Assembly (NCBI RefSeq): GCF_021044565.1 | Contig: NZ_CP087997.1 | Location: forward strand, 3,100,001 to 3,164,000 | From: Subtercola endophyticus | Lineage (GTDB): Bacteria > Actinomycetota > Actinomycetes > Actinomycetales > Microbacteriaceae | DNA length: 64,000 nucleotides | Direction of reading: 5' to 3' | Part shown: positions 1-7,715 of the stretch, piece after piece | Numbering within the stretch: position 1 is the first letter of the stretch | Layout: the number at the start of each line of letters is the position of its first letter | Program-made: the position numbers and the translations under genes | Notes under the pieces: model-generated | The model's database searches: none | The model's input: the letters and a program-made list of their open reading frames with translations, nothing else | What the model was told of the DNA's origin: nothing

Positions 1-1011
1 ATCATCTACGCCGTCGAACCCTGGAACGGCCCTTTCTCGCAGGCAATCCGCCCGATTTGCGGCAACCTCATGGCCGGCAACGTCGTCATCCTCAAGCACG
101 CCAGCAACATTCCCGCCTGCGCCGACGCCATCGACCAGCTCTTCAAAGACGCCGGCCTGCCCGAGGGTGTCTTCACCAACTTGTTCGTCACCCACGCCCA
201 GTCGGCGACGATCGTGGCGGATTACCGGGTGCGGGGCGTGACCCTCACCGGAAGCGACGAAGCCGGCTCCCGGCTCTCGGAGCAGGCCGGCAGGGCCATC
301 AAGCCTGCCGTGATGGAACTCGGCGGCTCGGATCCGATGATCGTGCTCGAAGATGCGAACCTCGACCTCACTGCGCAGTGCTCGAGGTTCCGCTTCGCTC
401 TGAGCGGCCAGGCCTGCATCTCCAACAAGCGGATGATCGTGCTTGACGGCGTCTACGACGCCTTCGTCGAGAGATTCACCGCACTGACCGAGTCGATCGT
501 TCCTGGGGACCCGTCAGTGGCGACCACGACCTTCGGCCCACTGTCGTCACGAGAGGCGGCCGACGGCGTACGCGACCAGATTCGCCGCGCCGTGGAAGGC
601 GGCGCGACCGCGACCGAGCTGGGGCCTGTGGTTCCCGATCTGCCCGCCTTCGTACAGCCGACGCTGCTCACCGGCCTCACCCCCGACAATCCGGTGTTCT
701 ACGAGGAGATCTTCGGACCAGTGCCGATCTTGTTCCGGGTCGACGACGAGGCTGCGGCAGTGGGGCTCGCCAACGACTCGCGCTACGGCCTCGGCGGCAC
801 CGTCTTCAGCGAAGACATCGAGCGCGCCCAGCGAGTGGCTCGCCAGATCGACACCGGCATGGTGAGGATCAACCAGCCGACGGGCCAGCCCGCAGACATG
901 CCGTTCGGCGGCACCAAGCGGTCGGGTCTAGGCCAGGAGATGGGCCCGCAGGGAATCAGGGAATTCGTGAACTCCAAGCTGATCAGCATCGCACCGCAAT
1001 ACTCGGCCTGA
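1..1011 (+). CDS. Aldehyde dehydrogenase, succinate-semialdehyde type, 5' truncated
   Basis: This NAD(P)-dependent aldehyde dehydrogenase is open from the first base, so its start lies outside the window; 336 residues remain. The visible part opens in the Rossmann cofactor domain with VEPWNGPFSQ and NVVILKHASN. It contains the ELGGSDP motif with the general-base glutamate (codon 316-318) and the GQACIS motif with the catalytic cysteine (codon 415-417). The C-terminal EEIFGPV and PFGGTKRSG motifs are present. The family oxidises aldehydes to acids in the cytoplasm. PWNGPF and KHASN resemble succinate-semialdehyde dehydrogenases (GabD-like), which is inference because the substrate-binding N-terminus is missing and no GABA gene is in view. 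A tRNA gene and terminator follow on the opposite strand. Confidence 0.9.
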   Translation: MIYAVEPWNGPFSQAIRPICGNLMAGNVVILKHASNIPACADAIDQLFKDAGLPEGVFTNLFVTHAQSATIVADYRVRGVTLTGSDEAGSRLSEQAGRAIKPAVMELGGSDPMIVLEDANLDLTAQCSRFRFALSGQACISNKRMIVLDGVYDAFVERFTALTESIVPGDPSVATTTFGPLSSREAADGVRDQIRRAVEGGATATELGPVVPDLPAFVQPTLLTGLTPDNPVFYEEIFGPVPILFRVDDEAAAVGLANDSRYGLGGTVFSEDIERAQRVARQIDTGMVRINQPTGQPADMPFGGTKRSGLGQEMGPQGIREFVNSKLISIAPQYSA

Positions 1012-1109
1012 CCCGAGACCGGCAGCTTGCCCTGCACGAGAATGATCGAGCCAGACACGTTCTTGCCTCTAACCCGATGAAGATGTAATGGTTAGGGTCG
1101 AAAACCAAG

Positions 1110-1134
1110 AAAACCCCCGGCAGGCGGGGGTTTT
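1110..1134. terminator. Bidirectional intrinsic terminator
   Basis: A perfect 10-bp stem, AAAACCCCCG with CGGGGGTTTT, has a 5-base loop. It carries a T-run on either strand and lies just downstream of tRNA-Arg on the minus strand and downstream of the aldehyde dehydrogenase on the plus strand, so it can terminate both. Confidence 0.85.
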
Positions 1135-1140
1135 CGGTGG

Positions 1141-1214
<74 letters not shown>

Positions 1215-1275
1215 ATCTGCGTGAAGCCGACCTGCAAAGGTCGCTTTTCACACAAGGGAAAACATTACCACATGC

Positions 1276-2031
1276 TCACTGAGCCGCGTATCCACCATCG
1301 ACGAGGTGGTAGCTGCCGCTGATGAACGACGCGGCGTCGCTGGCCAGGAAGGCGACCAGAGCGGCGACCTCTTCGGGCTGGCCGAGGCGGCCGAGGGCGT
1401 GCTTGGCGGCGAGGGCGGCCTGAACATCCGCATCCATATTGTTGTCGATCAGGGGCGTCTTGATGAAACCGGGGCCCACGGCGTTGGTGCGCACGTTCTG
1501 GGCGCCGTACTCGAGCGCAGCGTTCTTGGTGAGGCCGAGCAGGCCGTGCTTGGCGGTGACGTAGGCCGACGACGAGGCGATTCCGACGCTGCCGAGCACC
1601 GATGCCATGTTGACGATGGATCCGCCGCCGTTCGCCGCGATGGCCGGCAGTTGCGCTTTGAGGCCGTAGAACACCGAGTTGAGGTTGATCTCGATGACCT
1701 TGCGCCAGCTTTCGATCGAGTAGTCGCCGATCGAGGCGGCCTCGCCACCGATTCCGGCGTTGTTCACCGCGATACGCAGGGGCGCGAGGGCATTCGCCGC
1801 AACGACACTGGCATCGGCGAACGCCGGGTCGGAGACGTCGCCGACAAGGGCTTCTGCCGTGCCGCCGGCCGCGCGGATCTCATCGACGACGGCCTGCGCG
1901 GGCTCCTGTCGAACATCCGTCACCAGCACTGCGGCGCCGTTCGCCGCGAGCTCGAGCGCGACAGCGCGCCCGATACCCGATCCTGCTCCCGTCACGATCG
2001 CCGAGCGGCCCGCAACATCGTAAGTAGCCAT
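1276..2031 (-). CDS. SDR-family oxidoreductase
   Basis: This is a classical short-chain dehydrogenase of 251 residues, the usual length. It has the cofactor motif TGAGSGIG (residues 14-21), NNAG (90-93) and the catalytic set Ser144, Tyr157, Lys161 (YVTAK). The C-terminal PGFIKTPL and ISGSYHLVDGG fit 3-oxoacyl-reductase or glucose-dehydrogenase-like members. TDVR after the second beta strand suggests NAD(H) preference. The MATYDVAG start is preferred over an upstream Met because it has an AAAGAAG ribosome site and the upstream residues do not look like an SDR. It is divergent from a TetR regulator, with a shared palindromic operator between them, so TetR control is likely. The substrate is unknown. 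Confidence 0.92.
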   Translation of the reverse strand: MATYDVAGRSAIVTGAGSGIGRAVALELAANGAAVLVTDVRQEPAQAVVDEIRAAGGTAEALVGDVSDPAFADASVVAANALAPLRIAVNNAGIGGEAASIGDYSIESWRKVIEINLNSVFYGLKAQLPAIAANGGGSIVNMASVLGSVGIASSSAYVTAKHGLLGLTKNAALEYGAQNVRTNAVGPGFIKTPLIDNNMDADVQAALAAKHALGRLGQPEEVAALVAFLASDAASFISGSYHLVDGGYAAQ

Positions 2032-2088
2032 GATTCTTTGTTCTTCTTTCGGTTGTGAATTCGTTGTCGGCGCTGAAGCGCTCGACAC

Positions 2089-2123
2089 GTTCTATCGTAC
2101 TCTTGTTATCCGACAACTGTTGT
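2089..2123. promoter_or_regulatory. Divergent SDR/TetR promoter region with candidate operator
   Basis: The palindrome ACAACTGTTGT (2113-2123) lies between the divergent SDR and TetR genes. It overlaps a minus-strand promoter for the SDR with -35 TTGTCG (2111-2116), a 16-base spacer and -10 TAGAAC (2089-2094). The rightward TetR gene has its own TACACT hexamer at 2140-2145. A palindrome over the -35 fits a repressor site for the adjacent TetR; this is inferred from position and symmetry. Confidence 0.5.
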
Positions 2124-2151
2124 TTATGGCCATGATCGGTACACTGGGCCA

Positions 2152-2850
2152 ATGGATGCTCGCCAGCGCCGCAGCCGCGAGAAGTTGCGCGTCGCCCTCT
2201 TCGAGCTGGCCTCGGGGCAGCCGGCGAGCGAACTCACCGTGTCGCAGCTCGCAGCCCTCGCCGGCGTCAACCGCTCGACGTTCTACGAGCACGCCTCCTC
2301 GCCTCAGGCGCTGCTCGAAGAGCTGCTTCGTGCCGAGCTCGACGCGGCGCGCCAGCAGTACCTCACCGACATCGCGCCCGGCAATGAGGGGCGAGCGATC
2401 TCCGCAGTCACTCGCGCCGTGCTGCTGCACATCGACGAGCACGCGGCGATCTACCGCTTCGGGCTCAGCGAACAGAGTGGCGAGTCGAGTTTGCACGCGC
2501 TGCTGAGCGCGCACTTCGAGGCGTCGATCCGGATGCTCGTAGAGACCGGCGCCGTGTCGATTCACGACAGCGCGGCGGGGCCGTCTGGTGCGGCCACGGG
2601 CGCGGTGGGCGCGTCTGGTTCGCCCCCCAACACGGCGGCGGCCAGCCCCGCGGGCGCGGCGGGCGCCAAAGCCACCGCCACCGCCGACACGCCTGCGAAC
2701 CCGTCGCTCGCCGAGTACGCGGCGCGCTACATCTCGAGCGGAACCGTCGGCGTCATCACGGTGTGGCTGAACGGTCCCGAGCCGCGTGACGTCGACGCCG
2801 TGCTGCACGCGTACGGGCAGCTGCTGCCGGGGTGGTGGCCGGCGTCGTGA
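2152..2850 (+). CDS. TetR/AcrR-family transcriptional regulator with Ala/Pro-rich insertion
   Basis: The 232-residue protein has a TetR-type helix-turn-helix at about residues 25-50 (TVSQLAALAGVNRSTFYEHA), including the family hallmark aromatic segment. The ligand domain is all-alpha. Residues about 140-184 form an Ala/Pro/Gly/Thr-rich stretch that interrupts the C-terminal domain before the last helices (SLAEYAARYISSG, VITVWLNG), which resemble the TetR_C_33 type. The ATG lies six bases after TACACT and has no ribosome site, so the mRNA is probably leaderless. It is divergent from the SDR gene and four bases overlap the secreted lipase downstream, suggesting it regulates both. The ligand is unknown. 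Confidence 0.88.
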   Translation: MDARQRRSREKLRVALFELASGQPASELTVSQLAALAGVNRSTFYEHASSPQALLEELLRAELDAARQQYLTDIAPGNEGRAISAVTRAVLLHIDEHAAIYRFGLSEQSGESSLHALLSAHFEASIRMLVETGAVSIHDSAAGPSGAATGAVGASGSPPNTAAASPAGAAGAKATATADTPANPSLAEYAARYISSGTVGVITVWLNGPEPRDVDAVLHAYGQLLPGWWPAS

Positions 2851-4136
2851 GCGGGCGCGTCGGCGGGTCGCGGCGGGCGAGCCGGGTGCTGCGCGTCGTG
2901 GTGATCGTGGTCGTGACACTGCTGGTGTGCATCCTGACCGGCAGTTACTCGTCGATCGAGCGGCGGCTGGTCGAAGGCGCCTACGACAATCTGACCGAGG
3001 CGCCGTTCTACGAGCTGCCGAACCCCGTCACGCCCGGCGCGCCCGGCACGCTGGTGCGCTCGGAGCGGCTGCCCGGCGCACCCGATGGCTCGCAGGCGTG
3101 GCGCATCATGTACCACTCGACCGATGTGCTGGGGCACGACATTCTGGTCTCGGGGGTGGTGTTGGCGCCGACCGGGGCCGCGCCGGCCGGGGGGCGCACG
3201 ATCGTGTCGTGGGGGCATCCGACGACCGGCGCGGCCGTGCAGTGCGCCCCGTCGCTGAACGTGGAGCCACCGAGTCTGATGGGGCTGATCGATCCGTTCG
3301 GCATCGAGGGCCTCGGCGAGCTGCTCGCGGCCGGGTACGTCGTTGCGGCCACCGATTATTCGGGCATGGGCGTCGCGGGGCCGGATTCGTACCTCATCGG
3401 CACGACCGAGGGCAATAACGTTCTGGATGCCGCGCGGGCCGCGCGGCAGCTGCCCGAGACCGGCGCCAACAGCCAGCTGCTGCTCTGGGGGCACTCGCAG
3501 GGTGGGCATGCGGTGCTGTTCGCGGCTCAGGATGCCCGAACCTACGCTCCCGAACTCACTCTGCTCGGCGCCGCCGTCGCCGCCCCCGCCACTCAGCTCG
3601 GCAACCTGCTGAAGGCCGACATCGGCGACGTGTCGGGAGTCTCGATCGGGTCTTACGCCTTCACCGCATACGCCGCCGTGTACGGTCCGTCGACGCCGGG
3701 CGCCACACTGTCGTCGATTCTGACGCCCGCCGGGGTCGCGGCGACACCCTCGATGTACTCGCTCTGCTTGCTCTCACAGAACGCGCAGTTGCACACGGTC
3801 GCGGCGCCGCTCATCGGAAACTACCTCTCGGGCGACCCGACCGTGGTGCAGCCCTGGGCGACGCTGCTCGCTTCGAATACACCGGGCGCGACGGCGTCGC
3901 CGGTGCCGCTGCTGGTGGCGCAGGGCGCAGACGACACGCTCGTGCGGCCCGCCGACACGGCGTCGTTCGCGCAGTCGGAGTGCTCGCTCGGAGCCTCCGT
4001 CACCTACCTCAGCGTGCCCGACACGGGGCACGGGCTCGTGGCGTTCCGTACGCTCACGGTGCTGCTGCCGTGGTTCGCGCACCTCGCCGCCGGCACTCCC
4101 CTGCCGCGCGGCGTGCCGGCCCCGCTCACCTGCTGA
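2847..4136 (+). CDS. Secreted/membrane-anchored alpha/beta-hydrolase, secretory lipase (LIP) family
   Basis: This is a lipase-type esterase of about 429 residues. An N-terminal hydrophobic helix (VVVIVVVTLLVCILTG) after Arg-rich residues is an uncleaved or cleavable export signal. The nucleophile elbow is GHSQGG with Ser217; acid Asp362/363 lies in QGADDTLV and His395 in DTGHG. GWGHPTTG-like and YVVAATDYSGMG segments match the LIP family (PF03583 type), which hydrolyses acylglycerols outside the membrane. GTG at 2847 is chosen because it gives a GTGA overlap with the upstream tetR stop; GTG codons at 2832 and 2835 are alternatives. The last ten codons and the stop lie inside a tandem repeat that continues downstream. 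Confidence 0.85.
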   Translation: MSGRVGGSRRASRVLRVVVIVVVTLLVCILTGSYSSIERRLVEGAYDNLTEAPFYELPNPVTPGAPGTLVRSERLPGAPDGSQAWRIMYHSTDVLGHDILVSGVVLAPTGAAPAGGRTIVSWGHPTTGAAVQCAPSLNVEPPSLMGLIDPFGIEGLGELLAAGYVVAATDYSGMGVAGPDSYLIGTTEGNNVLDAARAARQLPETGANSQLLLWGHSQGGHAVLFAAQDARTYAPELTLLGAAVAAPATQLGNLLKADIGDVSGVSIGSYAFTAYAAVYGPSTPGATLSSILTPAGVAATPSMYSLCLLSQNAQLHTVAAPLIGNYLSGDPTVVQPWATLLASNTPGATASPVPLLVAQGADDTLVRPADTASFAQSECSLGASVTYLSVPDTGHGLVAFRTLTVLLPWFAHLAAGTPLPRGVPAPLTC

Positions 4137-4270
4137 GCCGCGCGGTGCCGGCGCCGCTCACCGCTCACCTGCCGAGCCGCGCGGGGTGCCGCTCACCTGC
4201 TGAGCCACGCGGGGTGCCGGCGCCGCTCACCTGCTGGGCCACGCGGGGTGCCGCTCACCGCTCACCTGCC
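4103..4270. repeat. Degenerate tandem repeat spanning the lipase stop codon
   Basis: Five imperfect copies of a roughly 28-40 base unit run head to tail. Each contains GCCGCGCGG or GCCACGCGG, then GTGCCG and GCTCACCTGC. The first copy is the 3' end of the lipase gene including its TGA, and three further copies keep TGA or a near variant at the same place. The array looks like local slippage duplication of a gene end. Confidence 0.75.
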
Positions 4271-4649
4271 GCGCATCGCTTCGGACGCCGCGCCTCAGCC
4301 ATCCCTCCCCGCTGCCTCCACCTCCACTCCCACTCCCTCCACTCCCGACGCACTCGGTTTTGCGCAGAAGCACCCAAGACGCCGCGTTTAGGTGCTTCTC
4401 CGCAAAGCGGCTCCGGCGGAAGGTCGACGGGAGGCGGGGAGGGCGCGGGGGCGAGGGGCGAGGGGCGCCGGCGGAGGCGGGCGGGTCGGGCCGAGGGAGC
4501 GGACGGGTCTGCCCGAGGGGGCGGGAGGGCGAGGGGCGCCGGCGGAGGCGGGCTGGTCAGGCCGAGGGAGCGGACGGGTCCGCCCGAGGGGGCGGGCGGG
4601 TCGGGCGCAGGCGGGTCAGGCGCCTGCGAGGGCGGGCCGGGGCGGCGGG
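4271..4649. repeat. Intergenic stretch with palindrome B1 and G-rich tandem repeat
   Basis: No credible gene is seen here; reading frames are low-complexity Gly/Arg/Ala. The stretch holds an inverted repeat with arms TTTGCGCAGAAGCACC (4359-4374) and its near complement (4391-4406, one mismatch), a copy of a family also found at 19.29 kb. It is followed by a purine-rich region (4430-4640) with two copies of a 71-base unit beginning AGGGGCGCCGGCGGAGG at 4461 and 4532. The G-runs could form G-quadruplexes on the plus strand. Confidence 0.7.
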
Positions 4650-5768
4650 TCAGGCGGCGGCGGCCTCTAGGGGCGGGGTGTAGGGGAGGCCGAGGGCGGA
4701 GGCGACGTGCGCGTTGGTGACGGCACCCGAGTGGATGTTCAGGCCGGAGGCGAGGGCGGGATCATCCTGAACCGCCTGCCGCCAGCCCTTCTCGGCGAGC
4801 GTGATGACGTACGGCAGTGTCGCATTGGTCAGCGCCGTGGTGGAGGTCTCGGGCACCGCGCCCGGCATGTTCGCGACGCAGTAGTAGATACTGTTGTGCA
4901 CCTCGAACGTCGGATCGTCGTGGGTGGTGGGGTGGGATCCCTCGAAGCATCCGCCCTGGTCGATGGCAATGTCGACGAGCACCGATCCGGGCTTCATGGC
5001 GGCGACCATCGCGTCGGTCACGAGCTTCGGGGCGGCGGCGCCCGGAATGAGCACCGATCCGATGACGAGATCGGCGTCGCGCAGTTGCGCGGCGATCTCA
5101 TACGCCGACGAGGCGCGGGTCTGAATGTGGCCGCCGAACTGCACCTCGAGCTGGCGCAGGCGCGGAAGCGACACATCGATCACGGTGACGTCGGCGCCCA
5201 TGCCCAGGGCATCCGCCGCCGCGTGTTCGCCCGCCACACCGCCGCCGATGACGACGACCTTCGCCTTGGGGGTTCCGGGCACGCCGCCGAGCAGGATGCC
5301 GCGGCCGCCCGCCGCGCTCATCAAGTGGTACCCGCCGACCTGCACCGAGAGGCGCCCGGCGACCTCGCTCATCGGCTGCAGCAGGGGCAGGCTGCGGTTC
5401 GCCAACTGCACGGTCTCGTACGCGATCGCGGTCGTGCCTGAGGCGATGAGTGCGTCGGTGCACTCCCGCGACGCTGCGAGATGCAGGTAGGTGAAGAGCA
5501 CCTGGCCGGCGCACATGCGGCCGTACTCCTCGGCGATGGGCTCCTTCACCTTGAGCAAGAGGTCGGCCTCGGCCCACACGTCGTCGGCTGTGTCGGCGAT
5601 ACGCGCACCCGCCGAGACATAGTCGTCGTCAGTGATGCGCGAACCGAGACCGGCACCGCTCTGCACGACCACCTCGTGCCCGCGGCGCACCAGCTCGTGC
5701 ACACCGGCCGGGGTGGCGGCGACGCGCTTCTCGTTGTTCTTGACCTCTGCGGGAATTCCCACCAGCAT
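4650..5768 (-). CDS. ald: Alanine dehydrogenase
   Basis: Ald reversibly deaminates L-alanine to pyruvate and ammonia with NAD in the cytoplasm. The 372 residues match the family length. The start [17 protein letters not shown] is the canonical Ald N-terminus, Lys75 (LLKVKEP) and His96 (TYLHLA) are the substrate and catalytic residues, and the NAD fold carries [13 protein letters not shown]. The QGGCFE and [14 protein letters not shown] motifs near the C-terminus are diagnostic. It is divergent from an Lrp/AsnC-family regulator, an arrangement typical of mycobacterial ald-aldR, where the regulator activates ald in response to alanine. The frame ends in a short Ala tail. Confidence 0.97.
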   Translation of the reverse strand: MLVGIPAEVKNNEKRVAATPAGVHELVRRGHEVVVQSGAGLGSRITDDDYVSAGARIADTADDVWAEADLLLKVKEPIAEEYGRMCAGQVLFTYLHLAASRECTDALIASGTTAIAYETVQLANRSLPLLQPMSEVAGRLSVQVGGYHLMSAAGGRGILLGGVPGTPKAKVVVIGGGVAGEHAAADALGMGADVTVIDVSLPRLRQLEVQFGGHIQTRASSAYEIAAQLRDADLVIGSVLIPGAAAPKLVTDAMVAAMKPGSVLVDIAIDQGGCFEGSHPTTHDDPTFEVHNSIYYCVANMPGAVPETSTTALTNATLPYVITLAEKGWRQAVQDDPALASGLNIHSGAVTNAHVASALGLPYTPPLEAAAA

Positions 5769-5805
5769 CGTCGTCTCCGTCTGTTTGCACGAGTCTCTTG
5801 GCGTC

Positions 5806-5860
5806 CATTCTGCAAAATGCTCGTTTCCTGGAGATTAAGTGCGAAGATATTGCTGAAATG
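5806..5860. promoter_or_regulatory. Candidate Lrp/AldR operator boxes between ald and its regulator
   Basis: The divergent spacer is more AT-rich than its surroundings. It contains an imperfect palindrome CATTCTGCAAAATG (5806-5819, 12 of 14 positions symmetric) and a related ATTGCTGAAATG box near 5849. Multiple phased boxes between ald and an Lrp-type gene are what this regulator family uses; the assignment is inferred. Confidence 0.4.
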
Positions 5861-5904
5861 CGATGCTTTGCCCGACGATAGTTCGAGAATGGATGCTCAG
5901 GGCC

Positions 5905-6387
5905 ATGGTTAGTTCGAAGAATCCACGGGCATCCGCGGCCTGGAGCGACGAGCTCGACGACATCGACACCCAGCTCGTGGCGCTGCTTCGGGCGAATGGA
6001 CGGATGCCCAACAGCCGTCTCGCCGAAGCCGTCGGCATCGCGCAGTCGACCTGCATTACACGGGTGCGCTCGCTCGAAGACCGCGGCGTCATCACGGGGT
6101 ACACCGCGCGAACCTCGCCGGCAGCGCTCGGGCTCAGCCTGCAGGCACTCATCAGCGTGAGCATCCGGTCGGGAGCGCGGCGCGGTATCACGGCGTTCAG
6201 CACGGAGATCCGGGCGCTGCCGGAGGTGGTGGAGCTGTTCTTCTTGGGCGGGGCGGAAGACTTTGTGATCCACGTCGCGACGCGTGACAGCGACCATCTG
6301 AGGGAGTTCGTGGTGTCGAATCTGTCGGCGCACGTCTCGGTTGCCTCGACCCGCACGAGCATCGTGTTCGAGCACGTGGTGAACTGA
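5905..6387 (+). CDS. Lrp/AsnC-family transcriptional regulator (AldR-like)
   Basis: The protein is about 160 residues. An N-terminal helix-turn-helix (LVALLRANGRMPNSRLAEAV, then GIAQSTCITRVRSLEDRGVI) is followed by a RAM ligand domain (LGLSLQALISVSI to SVASTRTSIVFEHV). Lrp-family proteins form octamers that bind amino acids and control amino-acid metabolism. Its position divergent from ald makes it the likely ald activator, sensing alanine. The start is uncertain: ATG at 5863, 5893 and 5905 are in frame and none has a clear ribosome site; 5905 is chosen because homologous proteins begin a short distance before the LDDIDTQL segment. Confidence 0.87.
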   Translation: MVSSKNPRASAAWSDELDDIDTQLVALLRANGRMPNSRLAEAVGIAQSTCITRVRSLEDRGVITGYTARTSPAALGLSLQALISVSIRSGARRGITAFSTEIRALPEVVELFFLGGAEDFVIHVATRDSDHLREFVVSNLSAHVSVASTRTSIVFEHVVN

Positions 6388-6622
6388 CTCGCGCTCGGTG
6401 CGGGGCGGCGTCGGCTCGCGCGGCAGCGGCTGCGGCTGTGAGTGCGAGCGCAGCGCTGCGGCAGCGGCTGCGGGTGTGAGTGCAGCTGCTGCTGCGGGTA
6501 CGGCGGCGGCGAGCTTGCTCGCGTACGCCGCGCATCAGGAGGGGCGGCTGTTCGTGTCGACTCTCCGCACGAGGCGTGAAATGTCCTGACTGAGCGGCCG
6601 GCGGCGATGGCCGCCGCTCTGG
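6388..6622. other. Gene-free spacer, low complexity
   Basis: This is a 235-base gap between the Lrp-type gene and a convergent kinase gene. It contains degenerate repeats of GCGGCAGCGGCTGCGG around 6415-6500. I see no credible coding frame and no clear terminator. Confidence 0.5.
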
Positions 6623-7447
6623 TTAGCGAGAAGCTGGAGGCATTCCCGTGACAGCGTCGATCACCAGATCGGCGCCGGATGCGGTGGGTTCGATGAGGGC
6701 GGCATTAGCGCCGTCGACGGATTCGGCCCAGCGCCGCGCTTCGGCCTCGGTGCGCCCGAAGCGGGTGTGGCGGGTGACGAGGCGGCGCATCCGTTCGTCT
6801 GCAGGGGTGGCGACGAACCAGGATTCGGCGAAGAGGGGACGGGCGAGCGACCAGGGCGGCTCGTCGACGAGTAGGTAGTTGCCTTCGACGACCATGAGGC
6901 GGGCATCCGGCGCCACCGCGATCTCGCCGGCGACGGGCTCGTCGATGCGGCGGTCGAAGCCCGGAGCGTAGACGGTGTGGTCGCGCTCGGCGTGCAGGCG
7001 GCGCACCAGTGCGAGGTAGCCCCAGCCGTCGAAAGTGTCGATGGCGCCCTTACGATCGTGTCGCCCGAGTGCGTCGAGCGTGGCGTTCGCGAGGTGGAAG
7101 CCATCCATCGGCAGGTGCACGGCGATGGGGCCGGCAGGGGCCAGGCCGTCAGAGGGCGGGTCGGCGGCGCGCGGGTCGGCGGGGGCCAGGCCGTTGGGCC
7201 GCGGGCCGGCAGGGGCCTGGCCAGCGGCGCGAGAGCCGCGCGGGAGCGGGCCGGCGGCGAGGGGGCCGTCGGCGGGCAGATGCTCGGCCAGCGTATTGAC
7301 GCGGGCGACGAGTGCGGCGGCGAGGGTGGTCTTGCCCGATCCGGGGCTGCCTGCGATGGCCACGATGATGCGAGGCTCCTGCGGCTGCGACCGCGACTGC
7401 TCGCGCATCAGGGCCATGGCGCGTCGGGCCAGGTCGTCGAGGTGCAC
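6623..7447 (-). CDS. Uridine kinase-like P-loop nucleoside/nucleotide kinase with repetitive insertion
   Basis: This 274-residue P-loop kinase belongs to the uridine kinase/pantothenate kinase/phosphoribulokinase superfamily. Walker A is GSPGSGKT (residues 33-40). VHLPMDGFHLAN and DTFDGWGYLALVRRL follow, then VVEGNYLLVDEPPW and a lid-like RRLVTRHTRFGRTEAEARRW. This matches the small-molecule kinase subgroup (YggC-like), whose substrate is usually not established. Residues about 58-107 are an Ala/Pro/Gly/Asp-rich insertion between Walker A and the substrate segment (LAPADPRAADPPSDGLAPAG), with visible repeats at DNA level; normal relatives lack it. It lies near the nucleoside cluster, so a nucleoside substrate is possible but unproven. 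Confidence 0.85.
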   Translation of the reverse strand: MHLDDLARRAMALMREQSRSQPQEPRIIVAIAGSPGSGKTTLAAALVARVNTLAEHLPADGPLAAGPLPRGSRAAGQAPAGPRPNGLAPADPRAADPPSDGLAPAGPIAVHLPMDGFHLANATLDALGRHDRKGAIDTFDGWGYLALVRRLHAERDHTVYAPGFDRRIDEPVAGEIAVAPDARLMVVEGNYLLVDEPPWSLARPLFAESWFVATPADERMRRLVTRHTRFGRTEAEARRWAESVDGANAALIEPTASGADLVIDAVTGMPPASR

Positions 7448-7529
7448 GGCTTCAGCCTACGGCCACACCCTCCGGCGGGCTTGGCCGCGGTTCGGATTCG
7501 TGGGGTGCCACCGCTGGGGCAGAAACGGA

Positions 7530-7580
7530 GGAGATTTCGAGGGGGTGGGGGCTATAGCCCGGCACCCCCTCGAAATCTCC
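7530..7580. repeat. Nested palindrome, family A copy 1
   Basis: Two perfect 18-base arms, GGAGATTTCGAGGGGGTG (7530-7547) and its complement (7563-7580), enclose an inner perfect 12-base palindrome GGGCTATAGCCC (7549-7560). It lies in the spacer between a kinase start and a HAD start. The outer CGGAGA...TCTCCGCTGTTTT part is shared with two elements near 53.4 and 53.6 kb. Confidence 0.85.
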
Positions 7581-7715
7581 GCTGTTTTTCGGCGGGACAC
7601 AACCCGCGCGGCGGCGGGGCGCGACCGGTGTCGCGGCGGGGCGCGAGGCGTGCGACGGCGTGGCGGCGGCGGGACGCGAGGCTGCGGCGGTGCGGCGGTG
7701 CGGTTAGATCGAAGC

